Origin: Flavobacteriaceae bacterium
Lineage (GTDB): Bacteria > Bacteroidota > Bacteroidia > Flavobacteriales > Flavobacteriaceae
Direction of reading: 5' to 3'
DNA length: 64,000 nt
Assembly (NCBI GenBank): GCA_029248885.1
Contig: JAQWIL010000003.1
Location: 54,403 to 118,402 of the forward strand
A program made the position numbers and the translations under genes. Of this stretch, positions 8,469 to 16,587 are shown piece after piece; the first letter of the stretch is position 1; every line of letters begins with the position of its first letter. A model generated the notes under the pieces. That model saw only the letters and a list, made by a program, of their open reading frames with translations. It ran no database searches and was not told where the DNA came from.

Positions 8469-9011
8469 ATGATTCGCAAGGGGTGTCTTGCTTTATTGTG
8501 TGCAATAACGCTCACGAATTGTACCGATCAGTTTTCAGCCGTTCAGAAAATGAATAAGTTTGATGAGATACCTGTCGGGATTACGGAAGAGCTACATTTG
8601 ATTTATTCTGACTCTGCTCGAATAGAGGCCGAACTAATTGCGCCGATTAATATTGATTTTACAAATCAAAAGTTTCCGTACTCCGAATTCCCGCAGGGCT
8701 TGGATGCAACATTATACGGCAATCGAGGTGAAGTTACTTTTGTTCGCTCAGATTACGGCATCTATTATCCAAAAACAGAAATCATTGATCTGAGAGGAAA
8801 TGTGGTGATTTCCGACACCACAGGAACAAGATTAAACACCAGTCAGTTGTATTGGGATGCTAGTCAGGAGTGGTTGTTCACAGAAAAAAACTTTACTTTT
8901 ACCAATGCATCGTATGATATTGAGGCAGTTCGACTGGATGCCAATCGATCCTTTCGAAAATTGATGACGGGGATGATTAGCGGAAATATTCAAGTCAAAG
9001 ACATAGACTAA
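8469..9011 (+). CDS. lptC: LPS export component LptC-like lipoprotein
   Basis: 180 residues with lipoprotein signal ITLTNC and then a beta-rich domain. GVTEE-like GITEELHLIYSDSARIEA opens the LptC fold, YGIYYPKTEIIDLRGNVVIS is the repeated jelly-roll core strand, and QLYWDASQEWLFTEKN matches the C-terminal signature (TxxLxWd..). LptC bridges LptB2FG and LptA for lipopolysaccharide transport. In Bacteroidota it is often lipid-anchored rather than held by a helix. The stop codon touches the ATG of the next gene. Confidence 0.85.
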   Translation: MIRKGCLALLCAITLTNCTDQFSAVQKMNKFDEIPVGITEELHLIYSDSARIEAELIAPINIDFTNQKFPYSEFPQGLDATLYGNRGEVTFVRSDYGIYYPKTEIIDLRGNVVISDTTGTRLNTSQLYWDASQEWLFTEKNFTFTNASYDIEAVRLDANRSFRKLMTGMISGNIQVKDID

Positions 9012-9209
9012 ATGAACAAGTTTCACAGATTTTCTGAAAAAATGTACCTCTTTTTTGGATTTGTATTCACCATTGAGGCCATCGCAAACATACAAAGTAT
9101 GAATCAGCGATTTTATGTTTCTTGCATATTGGGAGCCGCTGCTTTCGGGATGTTTTTCTTTCGCCGAAAGTATCGTAAAAAATTTGAAAGTAGAAACCAA
9201 AACCAATAA
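9012..9209 (+). CDS. Small membrane protein between lptC and the CNNM protein
   Basis: 65 residues with two hydrophobic segments (about 12-27 and 35-48) and a strongly basic tail FRRKYRKKFES. Its ATG follows the lptC stop directly and its stop overlaps the next ATG as TAATG, so it is translationally coupled on both sides. This order (lptC, small membrane protein, hemolysin-like CNNM protein, PpiD) is common in Flavobacteriia. No function is known to me. Confidence 0.75.
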   Translation: MNKFHRFSEKMYLFFGFVFTIEAIANIQSMNQRFYVSCILGAAAFGMFFFRRKYRKKFESRNQNQ

Positions 9210-10471
9210 TGACTCCTGAATTGCTTGTCATCTTTGGGTGCTTGATGCTATCCGCTTTTTTCTCTGGAATGGAAATCGCCTTTGTGTCTTCCAATCGCGT
9301 TCGTTTGGCGTTACAAATCAAACAACCGGGACTGCTTTCTGCTGCCTTGGCAAAAATCACCGAAAACCCCTCAAAATTTATTGCAACCACGCTGGTCGGT
9401 AACAATATCGCCTTGGTCATTTACGGCTTGTTTATGGGAGATTTTCTAATCGAAAAAATCTATCCAGAATCGGTTGGGATTGAGGACTTAGCCCTTTCCA
9501 TTGTCTTTGTGCAAACTTTGATTTCCGCAGTTGTGATTTTGATTACTGCCGAGTTTTTACCCAAAGTAGTATTTCAGATATATGCAAATGCTTTATTGCA
9601 ATTTTTCGCCATTCCAACAGTTTTGTTTTATCACGTTTTAAGTCCGCTAACCAATGCGTTTTTATGGTTTTCCAATGTGATTCTAAAGCGGGTATTTAAG
9701 ACAAGTGAGGACCATATCCCAACCGCCTTTTCACGGGTTGACTTAGAAGAATATGTGACCGAACAGGTGGAGTCAACGGATGATGAGGATTTGGACAGTG
9801 AGGTGCAAATCTTTCATAATGCATTGACATTCAATAATCGAAAAGCGAGAGAGGTTATGGTTCCTCGAGCTGAAGTTACGGCTGTTGATCGCTATGTGTC
9901 AACCAAAGAGCTGATCAGTTTGTTTTCCAGCACAGGGTTTTCAAAAATCCTTGTGTATAAAGAAAATCTTGACAATGTAGTTGGTTATATTCACGCTTTT
10001 GACTTGTTTAAAAAGCCGAAAAATATCCGTTCCATTACACATCCTGTTGAATTTGTTCCCGAATCCATGCTGATTAAAGATATTCTGAACTCCCTTATCA
10101 AAAAACGAAAAAGCATAGCGATTGTCCTCGACGAATACGGTGGTACAGCAGGGATGATTACCCTAGAAGATATTGTAGAAGAGTTGTTTGGAGAAATTGA
10201 AGACGAATACGATCAAGTTGATTTGACCGAGCTCAAGTTGGAATCAGGAGATTATGTGCTTTCAGCTCGACTTGAGGTGGATTATCTCAACGACAAATAC
10301 AAGCTCAATCTGATTGAAAATGATCAGTACGAAACCCTAGGGGGTTATATTGTTCATCACACAGAAAATATCCCTAGCAAGGGGGAAATTGTAAAAATTG
10401 TAGATTACGATTTTGAAATCCAAAAGGTGACAGCTAGCAAAATCGAGATTGTCAAAATCCTTACGCAATAA
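9209..10471 (+). CDS. CNNM/CBS-domain membrane protein (CorC/HlyC family)
   Basis: 420 residues. The N-terminal DUF21/CNNM domain has membrane segments up to about residue 160, starting LLVIFGCLMLSAFFSGMEIAF with the family FSGxE motif. Two CBS domains follow (about 200-325: VMVPRAEVTAVDRY and KSIAIVLDEYGGTAGMITLED), then a CorC/HlyC C-terminal domain (YETLGGYIVHHTENIPSKGE). Such proteins are membrane Mg2+/Co2+ transporters or regulators of transport. In the same gene order they are often annotated GldE-like, so a link to gliding is possible but not shown here. Confidence 0.88.
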   Translation: MTPELLVIFGCLMLSAFFSGMEIAFVSSNRVRLALQIKQPGLLSAALAKITENPSKFIATTLVGNNIALVIYGLFMGDFLIEKIYPESVGIEDLALSIVFVQTLISAVVILITAEFLPKVVFQIYANALLQFFAIPTVLFYHVLSPLTNAFLWFSNVILKRVFKTSEDHIPTAFSRVDLEEYVTEQVESTDDEDLDSEVQIFHNALTFNNRKAREVMVPRAEVTAVDRYVSTKELISLFSSTGFSKILVYKENLDNVVGYIHAFDLFKKPKNIRSITHPVEFVPESMLIKDILNSLIKKRKSIAIVLDEYGGTAGMITLEDIVEELFGEIEDEYDQVDLTELKLESGDYVLSARLEVDYLNDKYKLNLIENDQYETLGGYIVHHTENIPSKGEIVKIVDYDFEIQKVTASKIEIVKILTQ

Positions 10472-10541
10472 CACCCCGTTTTACATCTTTTTTTTCAGCC
10501 AAAGAAGTTGTATTTTCGCCTACTATCAAAATACATGACTC

Positions 10542-12644
10542 ATGGCCATATTAGGTAAAATTCGAGAAAAATCTATTGTTTTAATTCTAGTCATTGGGAT
10601 GGCACTATTTGCTTTTGTCATTTCTGGCGTATTCGATGGAGCAGGAACAATGAGCCAAGAACCAGTTGCGATTGTTGGTGATGAAGAAGTCAACATCGAA
10701 CAATTTAGTCGTCGTGTTGATGCGGTAGAACGAAATACAGGAATGAGCAATGTTCAGGCCGTGAATACGGTATGGGACCAAGTTGTGATTGAGTATTCAT
10801 TCAATCAACTGCAAGAAGAACTCGGCCTTGCGGTTGGGCGTGGTCATGTCGAAAATTTTATCGCCAACTCTCCAGGTTTCAGACAAGACAGTCGTTTTCA
10901 AAACGCCTTAGGCGAATTTGATGTCGTTGCGTTTACCGATTTTATCAATGACAGCAAACGAAACAACCCAGAGGTGTACCGCCAATGGCAATTACAAGAG
11001 GAGTCGATACAGAGCAGTATCAGCAAACAACTCTATACAACGATGATACGTGCTGGAATTTATCACACAGCATTTGACGGAAAAGCGATACACGCACTTG
11101 AGAATGATAAGATCAGTTTATCGTATGTAAAAGTCCCTTACAGTTCAGTTCCAGATAGTTTGGTAACGATAACCGATCGTGATATTAAAAAATACATCAA
11201 TACACATTCCACTGATTTTGAAGTCGAAGAGAGTCGTGCGATTCGATATGTTGTGTTTGATGAAACGGCTTCAGTTGAGGATAACTTAGCCATTGAAAAT
11301 GAACTTAAAAAACTATTGGAGCCACAAGTTATCTTTAATGAGGTAAGTGGATCGGAAGAAACCTTGGCATCTTTCTCCCAAACCGATAACGTAAAAGAGT
11401 TTATCGCCGAATATTCAGAAGTGCCCTATTCAGACACATATCAAACCAAAGCACAATTGGGGACTTATGCGAATACCCTTTTTGAACTTAAAGAAGGCGA
11501 AGTGTTTGGCCCATACAAAGACGGCTCTCAATTTAAGCTGTCTCGCATGATGGATGTTGACCGTGGTGGATCGGCAAAAGCACGCCATATTTTATTTGCT
11601 TATGCGGGTTCTCAAAGTTCATCTGGTGAGGTGACCCGAACAAAAGCAGAAGCACGCAAAGAGGCCTATCGTGTGTTACGTTTGGTGCGTGCGAAGGGAG
11701 CAGATTTTGCCGAGTTGGCAAGAACCTATTCGGATGGGCCATCAAAAAATCGGGGTGGTGATCTTGGATTTTTTAGACGTGGTGATATGGTAGAGGCATT
11801 TAATGATTATGCATTTGCAAAGCCAATTGGTTCTACAGGAGTTGTAGAGACCGACTTTGGTTTCCATATTATCGAGGTTCAAGAAAAAGAAGATGTCGTT
11901 TTAGTCGCTTCTGTAGTAAAAAAGATCGTACCATCCGAGACCACGAGCAACGAGGTTTTTCGCACGGCCACAGAATTTGAGATCGATAGCAAGAAAAATG
12001 GATTTATTTCCGCGGCAGAATCATACGGATATGACCCGCGAAGTGCAGCCAACCTATCACTTATGGAAGAGAGTATTCCAGGCTTAAGCGCTCAGCGCAC
12101 CATTGTAAAGTGGGCGTTTGAGAAAGAAACGAAAGTAAATGACATCAAACGATTTGACCTTATGGGTGGTGGCTATGTGGTTGCCGAGTTGACCGATGTA
12201 ACAGCAGCAGGGACTGAGAGCGTAGAAGGTGCCCAGAATCGTGTTCGTCCAATATTATTGCAAGACAAGAAATATGAGTTGCTCGTTTCAAAATATGGGA
12301 GCAGCGCAACCCTCGCGACTCTTGCAGAAGACTATGGTCAAACCATCTCAACCTCATCTGCGATTAACGCCGCTGCGGGGTCGATTGCTGGGGCAGGGAC
12401 AGAGCCCTTTGTTGTCGGATCAGGATTTTCAATACAAATGAATGAGACCTCTGCTTTGATACAAGGGAAACAAGGGGTGTTTGTGTTGGAAGTGGACCTC
12501 TTTGAAGAAGCGACTCCTTTGCGTTCTTATGAGGGTTATTCTAGCTTGCTGAGCGAGGAAGTGGTCAATCGGTTGCGCCCACTGATTGATGAAGTTATTC
12601 GTGACCAGTATGAAGTGGTGGATAATCGTTTTGACTATTTCTAG
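10542..12644 (+). CDS. Membrane-anchored peptidyl-prolyl isomerase (PpiD/SurA type)
   Basis: 700 residues anchored by one N-terminal helix (about 14-30, IVLILVIGMALFAFVISGVF), with the rest periplasmic. A SurA-N-like chaperone region comes next. A single parvulin domain spans about residues 342-450, with the signatures KARHILFAY, ADFAELARTYSDGPSKNRGG and DLGFFRRGDMVEAFNDYAF. It assists folding of outer membrane proteins, which suits its position after lptC and the barrel gene. Length is close to other Bacteroidota PpiD proteins. It has its own 70-base upstream gap and is the last gene before the cas9 region. Confidence 0.9.
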   Translation: MAILGKIREKSIVLILVIGMALFAFVISGVFDGAGTMSQEPVAIVGDEEVNIEQFSRRVDAVERNTGMSNVQAVNTVWDQVVIEYSFNQLQEELGLAVGRGHVENFIANSPGFRQDSRFQNALGEFDVVAFTDFINDSKRNNPEVYRQWQLQEESIQSSISKQLYTTMIRAGIYHTAFDGKAIHALENDKISLSYVKVPYSSVPDSLVTITDRDIKKYINTHSTDFEVEESRAIRYVVFDETASVEDNLAIENELKKLLEPQVIFNEVSGSEETLASFSQTDNVKEFIAEYSEVPYSDTYQTKAQLGTYANTLFELKEGEVFGPYKDGSQFKLSRMMDVDRGGSAKARHILFAYAGSQSSSGEVTRTKAEARKEAYRVLRLVRAKGADFAELARTYSDGPSKNRGGDLGFFRRGDMVEAFNDYAFAKPIGSTGVVETDFGFHIIEVQEKEDVVLVASVVKKIVPSETTSNEVFRTATEFEIDSKKNGFISAAESYGYDPRSAANLSLMEESIPGLSAQRTIVKWAFEKETKVNDIKRFDLMGGGYVVAELTDVTAAGTESVEGAQNRVRPILLQDKKYELLVSKYGSSATLATLAEDYGQTISTSSAINAAAGSIAGAGTEPFVVGSGFSIQMNETSALIQGKQGVFVLEVDLFEEATPLRSYEGYSSLLSEEVVNRLRPLIDEVIRDQYEVVDNRFDYF

Positions 12645-12659
12645 GATTTAGACTACAAT

Positions 12660-12673
12660 AAAATACGTATTTT
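12660..12673. repeat. 14-bp perfect palindrome after the PpiD gene
   Basis: AAAATACGTATTTT is a perfect 14-base palindrome 16 bases past the stop codon. With no loop it is more like a protein-binding site than a hairpin, but its AT richness makes chance likely too. No second copy was noticed. Confidence 0.35.
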
Positions 12674-12803
12674 CTTACACTATTATTTTTTCTCCTTTTA
12701 CTGTTCATAGCTAATTTTCGCTTGTTCACATTCAATTATCGTTGATTCACAAAAAATGAACCAACTCCTCTATTATTTCTGGCATCTTTGAAGACATAAA
12801 GAC

Positions 12804-12889
12804 GATACAGACTTGTTTATTGTTTTTTCATTTTTAGTTTTCTCATTAAAAGGCGTTGCCCTTATCCAACAAGTCTGTATCCCTTTTTT
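12804..12889 (+). ncRNA. Candidate structured small RNA with long closing stem
   Basis: GATACAGACTTGTT (12804-12817) and AACAAGTCTGTATC (12868-12881) are perfectly complementary over 14 bp, and the second arm is followed by CCCTTTTTT. The 50-base interior holds a small AAGGC-GTT-GCC hairpin. A weak TAnnTTTG-like box (CATCTTTG at 12783-12790) lies just upstream, so a transcript of about 90 bases is plausible. A closing stem with a large internal bubble is reminiscent of 6S-type RNAs, for which a flavobacterial family is known, but I cannot confirm the identity. Confidence 0.4.
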
Positions 12890-12900
12890 GCCCTAGATAT

Positions 12901-12986
12901 GATTGGTTGATATACCAATCCAGTGTTTTAGTTTCATCAGTTCAGTCGGCGTTAACACCTATTTTTTTAACGCCGATTGTTTTTTT
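12901..12986 (+). terminator. Hairpin and strong intrinsic terminator before the tracrRNA-like gene
   Basis: First a perfect 7-bp hairpin, GATTGGT-TGATAT-ACCAATC (12901-12920). Then a 10-11 bp stem, TCGGCGTTAA (12946-12955) with TTAACGCCGA (12967-12976), followed by T-G-T7 up to 12986. The second is a strong plus-strand terminator. It would end the PpiD transcript or the candidate small RNA and shields the cas9 region from read-through. Confidence 0.8.
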
Positions 12987-13017
12987 AAATAAATGTTAAA
13001 ATTATTTAAGTGAAATT

Positions 13018-13084
13018 AAAAATCCCACCGAGGCGGGATTTGTAGACATTTCGTCTTCGGCATGTAGCCTTATTGTGATAAGAT
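13018..13084 (-). ncRNA. tracrRNA-like RNA for the adjacent Cas9 homologue
   Basis: Read on the minus strand the RNA starts near GCATCTTATCACAATAAGG. A short anti-repeat ending in ATCACAAT is followed by AAGG, the junction also seen in tracrRNAs of type II-C systems (Neisseria has ACAATAAGG). Next come a nexus-like segment with stem GAC-GAAAT-GTC and a terminator hairpin AATCCCGCC-TCGG-TGGGATT followed by TTTTT. The anti-repeat pairs with the two repeats after cas9: ATTGTGAT with ATCACAAT (8 bp), a TT/TT internal loop, then GAT with ATC. The gene is antisense to the cas9 5' end. Confidence 0.72.
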
Positions 13085-13088
13085 GCCT

Positions 13089-13096
13089 CAAATATA
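13089..13096 (-). promoter_or_regulatory. -7 promoter box of the tracrRNA-like gene
   Basis: On the minus strand this reads TATATTTG, an exact TAnnTTTG box, and it sits 5-6 bases before the first base of the predicted RNA. No clear TTG -33 element was seen. The box lies inside the 5' end of the cas9 frame, between its first possible ATG (13083) and the preferred ATG (13104), so the two transcription units overlap. Confidence 0.55.
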
Positions 13097-13103
13097 TAAA
13101 AAA

Positions 13104-16100
13104 ATGAATAAAACATTAGGTATCACCGTAAATTATAACTGTATAAGTTGGGCACTCCTTGACAAGGAACAACAGTCTCCAATCCTCCATACTGGGGTGA
13201 GAGTATTTCAACCATCGGTATTGAACTTGGGATCTGGGTTGCTTGAAGAATCTCATTTGGCCCTTAGAACAAAATACCGCAATGCAAGAAAGAGTGCATC
13301 GAGAAGACAATATAGAAAATTGCTATTACTCAGATTACTGATTGAAAATAAAATGTGTCCTTGTCCAATTAGTGCTTGGATTTTATGGAAAAACAAAGGA
13401 ATTTTTCCGACAAAAGAGCTTGAAGACTGGCTTAAGTTAAACCCCTATGACCTTCGAGTACAAGGCCTTTCTCAAAAACTGAAGTTGTCAGAACTGGGAC
13501 GTGTGCTATACCACTTGGCACAACGTAGAGGAAAGCTCGTATCCAAACTGAATGACCACAATAAGGACAAAAGCATCTTCATGAATGGAGACCCCAAAAC
13601 AAAGCGATTGGGTCTTTATGCAACACAAAAACAGCACAAGAAGGGATTTACGCTGGGACAGCATTTGGCCACTCTTCAGCAACCAAAGCAAAGATCGTTT
13701 AAAAAGTCAGATGAACGGATTCGAAACCGATATCTTGACAGAATGATGTTTGTCGATGAGTTTCATAAACTTTACGACAAGCAAAAGGACTTTCACCCTT
13801 CACTTAATGAAAATCTTCGTGAAAAATTAGGAGGGAAACCACTGCCTCTGAACGATGGAATGACTGGTTTGCTTTTTTTTCAACGAGAACTCAAAAGCAG
13901 TCAAACCAGACGAAATAAATGCCTATATGAACGCGGAAAAAAAGGAACGCCCATATCAAACCCTATCTACGAGTATTTCCATATTTTAAAGTGGATCAGT
14001 CAGATTCAATACGATGGCAAATCCCTCAACACCAAACAGCGTGAAAAGGTATTGGCCATTGCCTTACGGTTCACTCAATTTTCATTTAAAAAAGTACGAA
14101 AAGCATTGGGTATGGAAGATGAGTCCATACAGTTTAACATCAATGAAAGCTCAAAAATTTATTTGTCTCATACTTTGGTAAATCTTGGAAAGCCTCAACT
14201 TTTTGGCCCTACATTTTTCTCAAAACCCTTAGAAGAACAAATTGATATTTGGCATGCGATCTTCTTTTTTGACAATGAAAAGAAACTTCAAGATTACGCA
14301 ATACGCGTATGGGGATTTTCTAAAGAGCAAAGTGTGCGGCTCTGCAAACTCGAACTCAACAAAGGATATGCGGCTGTCAGCGTTAAAGCGATTCGAAATT
14401 TTTCCTATTTCCTGGAGTTGGGTTTGACCTTTGCCCAAGCGGTATTTTTATCTGCTGTTAAACAAGCTACTGAAAAAGAATGGCTCATGCTTTCAAATAC
14501 GGCTGAGGCAGAGTGCATCAAAGAATTGGTAAAGGTCTATGAAGTCACCAAACAAAACATTAAGCCAGAGTCTATCAAAGCAATCTTACGTAAGAAGTAT
14601 AGCATCACAAACTTTGATTTGCAAAAGTATTCCCAATATATCAATGCGGATTCACTGAATGAGTCCAATGGCTTTCAAATAAACGACAGCTCTGACCAGT
14701 ATATTCTAAGTCATTTCAAACCCATTCTTCAGAAACCTGTTTTTGAATTGAGAAAAATGGTTAACACTATCATAAACCAGCAAGGTATGGTCGACGAGAT
14801 AAAGTTGTTTATACGCCCCGAACTCAAAGCAAGTCGATCGGGACGAAAAAGACAATTGATGACGAGAAGAAAACGAAACCTCACCTATGAGTTTCATCAA
14901 AAAACAGTCTTAGAGATGGGAAAAAATCCCACACATACCAATGTATTTAAACACCGACTTTGGGAAGAAGCCAACCGCTGTTGCCCCTATACTGGCGAGC
15001 CCATAACTATTCACCAACTCTTCTCAAACGAAGTTTCTATCGTTTACATCCTTCCATGGCGTCGATTTTTTAACGATTCTGATCAGAATAAAACGATATG
15101 TTTCACTTCATTTAAGCACAATATCATCGATTTAACTCCTTGGGAGTATTTCACAGCACAGGGTCCTGGCGTTTGGGAACAAGTCAAAACGCGAATACTA
15201 AGCCAATTTTTGGGCACAAAAAAACAGGAAAATCTCTCCAAATTTAAGCAGTTTACCATGTCGAACTATGCGCAAGATGCGATTAGCAACGAGTTCAACG
15301 ACTGTCATCATGTGAGTTTATCGATCAAGGAGCTCTTACAAGAAGTTTGTCCGAATGTGCAGATGACCTTAGGGCATGCAACACATAGTTTGCGAAAAAA
15401 CTGGTATTTGGATTCTTTCGATAATTTCTTAGAAAACGAACCCTTGGGTGACTATCGACGCCATGGGCTAGATGCTTTAATCACAGCAGTAAAAACCCCA
15501 GAACTTCTTTTAGAGCTCACCAAATGGAATCGATATGAGCAAAATTCTCCAAAAAACTTCCCACTCCCCTGGAAAAGTTTTAAAAAGGATGTTGAGCGTG
15601 AGTTTTATGCCATGCCGATTAGTTTTCAACGCCCAAAACAATGCTTTACGATTGCGGTGAGAAAACATAAAGAAGGCAAAACCCTTTATACCCAACGCTC
15701 ACACTCTGCTCGTGGTCAATTGCATAAAGAGTTGTTTTATGGCAAACGCAAGTCTCCACACCATGAGACCCATGGATTTCACATTCGAAAAGCAGTGGAG
15801 CACATTCAAACCGCCAAGCAGGTTAAAAAAATTGTCGATCCCGTCCTGCGACAACGCATTTATGATTTGGTAGATGCCAGCGGAGGTTTTGACAATGGTA
15901 AAGTTTCAAAAAATGCACTGATTTATACAGCAGATGATGGCGGAATTCACTCCAAAGTGACCATGCCCAACAGAAGAGGGGATGATGTGCCTGTGAATAA
16001 GGTTCGTTTGTGCGAGTCAATCACAAATGTCATTCAGGTTTATGATGGAGTCAATAAGTACGTAAACTCCCGTAACAATCACCACGTGTTGATCTATAAA

Positions 16101-16535
16101 GACCTTGAGGGGGTATTTCAGGAAGATCTTGTCCAATTTTGGACAGCTGTAGAGCGCAAGAGAAATAAAGAGCCCCTAGTCCAACTCCCCGAAGACGGTG
16201 AAAGCGTAATCACGACCTTACAAATCAATGATTGTTTTTTGATGGGGCTTTCAGATGAGGATTATTTTAATTTGGACAATCTGCCCAAACGAAAAATTAT
16301 GGAGCATCTCTACCGCGTACAACGAATTTCAACTAAGTTCTACGAATTCCGGCAGGTCTATGATTCAGACATTTACGACACCTCGTTTCCCAACTATATT
16401 CGGTTGTTGAATTTTGGGAGAAGAAAAACAGGATGGCTGACTTACAACCCTAAAAAAGTATTTGTTGATAACCTAGGTAATATCCAAAAAATAAAAGAAA
16501 TATGGACACATAAACAGCCCCAAAGGCAATCTTAG
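13104..16535 (+). CDS. cas9: Cas9 homologue (type II-C like) with inactivated RuvC and HNH sites
   Basis: 1143 residues with the whole Cas9 layout. RuvC-I reads LGITVNYNCISWALLD, with Thr8 where LGLDLGTNSIGWA has the catalytic Asp. The Arg-rich bridge helix (about 50-82) and the REC segment LGRVLYHLAQRRG follow. RuvC-II (DEIKLFIRPELK) has Phe569 instead of the catalytic Glu. HNH keeps CCPYTGEPI and Asn662 but reads SIVYILP, so Val647-Tyr648 replace Asp-His. RuvC-III RRHGLDA keeps His787 and Asp790. The C-terminal PAM-interacting region is intact (LYRVQRISTKFYEFR, KKVFVDNLGNI). I start at MNKTLG; an ATG seven codons earlier exists. An open frame with three specific losses suggests selection for binding without cutting. 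No cas1 or cas2 is nearby. Confidence 0.9.
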   Translation: MNKTLGITVNYNCISWALLDKEQQSPILHTGVRVFQPSVLNLGSGLLEESHLALRTKYRNARKSASRRQYRKLLLLRLLIENKMCPCPISAWILWKNKGIFPTKELEDWLKLNPYDLRVQGLSQKLKLSELGRVLYHLAQRRGKLVSKLNDHNKDKSIFMNGDPKTKRLGLYATQKQHKKGFTLGQHLATLQQPKQRSFKKSDERIRNRYLDRMMFVDEFHKLYDKQKDFHPSLNENLREKLGGKPLPLNDGMTGLLFFQRELKSSQTRRNKCLYERGKKGTPISNPIYEYFHILKWISQIQYDGKSLNTKQREKVLAIALRFTQFSFKKVRKALGMEDESIQFNINESSKIYLSHTLVNLGKPQLFGPTFFSKPLEEQIDIWHAIFFFDNEKKLQDYAIRVWGFSKEQSVRLCKLELNKGYAAVSVKAIRNFSYFLELGLTFAQAVFLSAVKQATEKEWLMLSNTAEAECIKELVKVYEVTKQNIKPESIKAILRKKYSITNFDLQKYSQYINADSLNESNGFQINDSSDQYILSHFKPILQKPVFELRKMVNTIINQQGMVDEIKLFIRPELKASRSGRKRQLMTRRKRNLTYEFHQKTVLEMGKNPTHTNVFKHRLWEEANRCCPYTGEPITIHQLFSNEVSIVYILPWRRFFNDSDQNKTICFTSFKHNIIDLTPWEYFTAQGPGVWEQVKTRILSQFLGTKKQENLSKFKQFTMSNYAQDAISNEFNDCHHVSLSIKELLQEVCPNVQMTLGHATHSLRKNWYLDSFDNFLENEPLGDYRRHGLDALITAVKTPELLLELTKWNRYEQNSPKNFPLPWKSFKKDVEREFYAMPISFQRPKQCFTIAVRKHKEGKTLYTQRSHSARGQLHKELFYGKRKSPHHETHGFHIRKAVEHIQTAKQVKKIVDPVLRQRIYDLVDASGGFDNGKVSKNALIYTADDGGIHSKVTMPNRRGDDVPVNKVRLCESITNVIQVYDGVNKYVNSRNNHHVLIYKDLEGVFQEDLVQFWTAVERKRNKEPLVQLPEDGESVITTLQINDCFLMGLSDEDYFNLDNLPKRKIMEHLYRVQRISTKFYEFRQVYDSDIYDTSFPNYIRLLNFGRRKTGWLTYNPKKVFVDNLGNIQKIKEIWTHKQPQRQS

Positions 16536-16587
16536 ATCGAAAGGTATATGCTACCAACTTTCATAAGTTTTCGTGAAGTTAAAATTT

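Noticed and set aside
12804..12881. Terminal inverted repeats of a tiny mobile element
   Set aside because: The 14-bp repeats enclose only 50 bases, show no flanking target duplication and are followed by a T tract, so an RNA stem is more likely. No transposase or IS remnant was seen anywhere in the window.
13072..13082. A third CRISPR repeat copy before cas9 (TATTGTGATAA)
   Set aside because: It is similar to the repeat only because it is the complement of the anti-repeat of the minus-strand RNA; it lacks the TTG of the repeats downstream.
13104..16535. An active type II-C CRISPR-Cas immune system
   Set aside because: Catalytic residues of RuvC-I, RuvC-II and HNH are replaced, there are no cas1/cas2 genes within the window, and only two degenerate repeats exist. 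An immune function is not supported.
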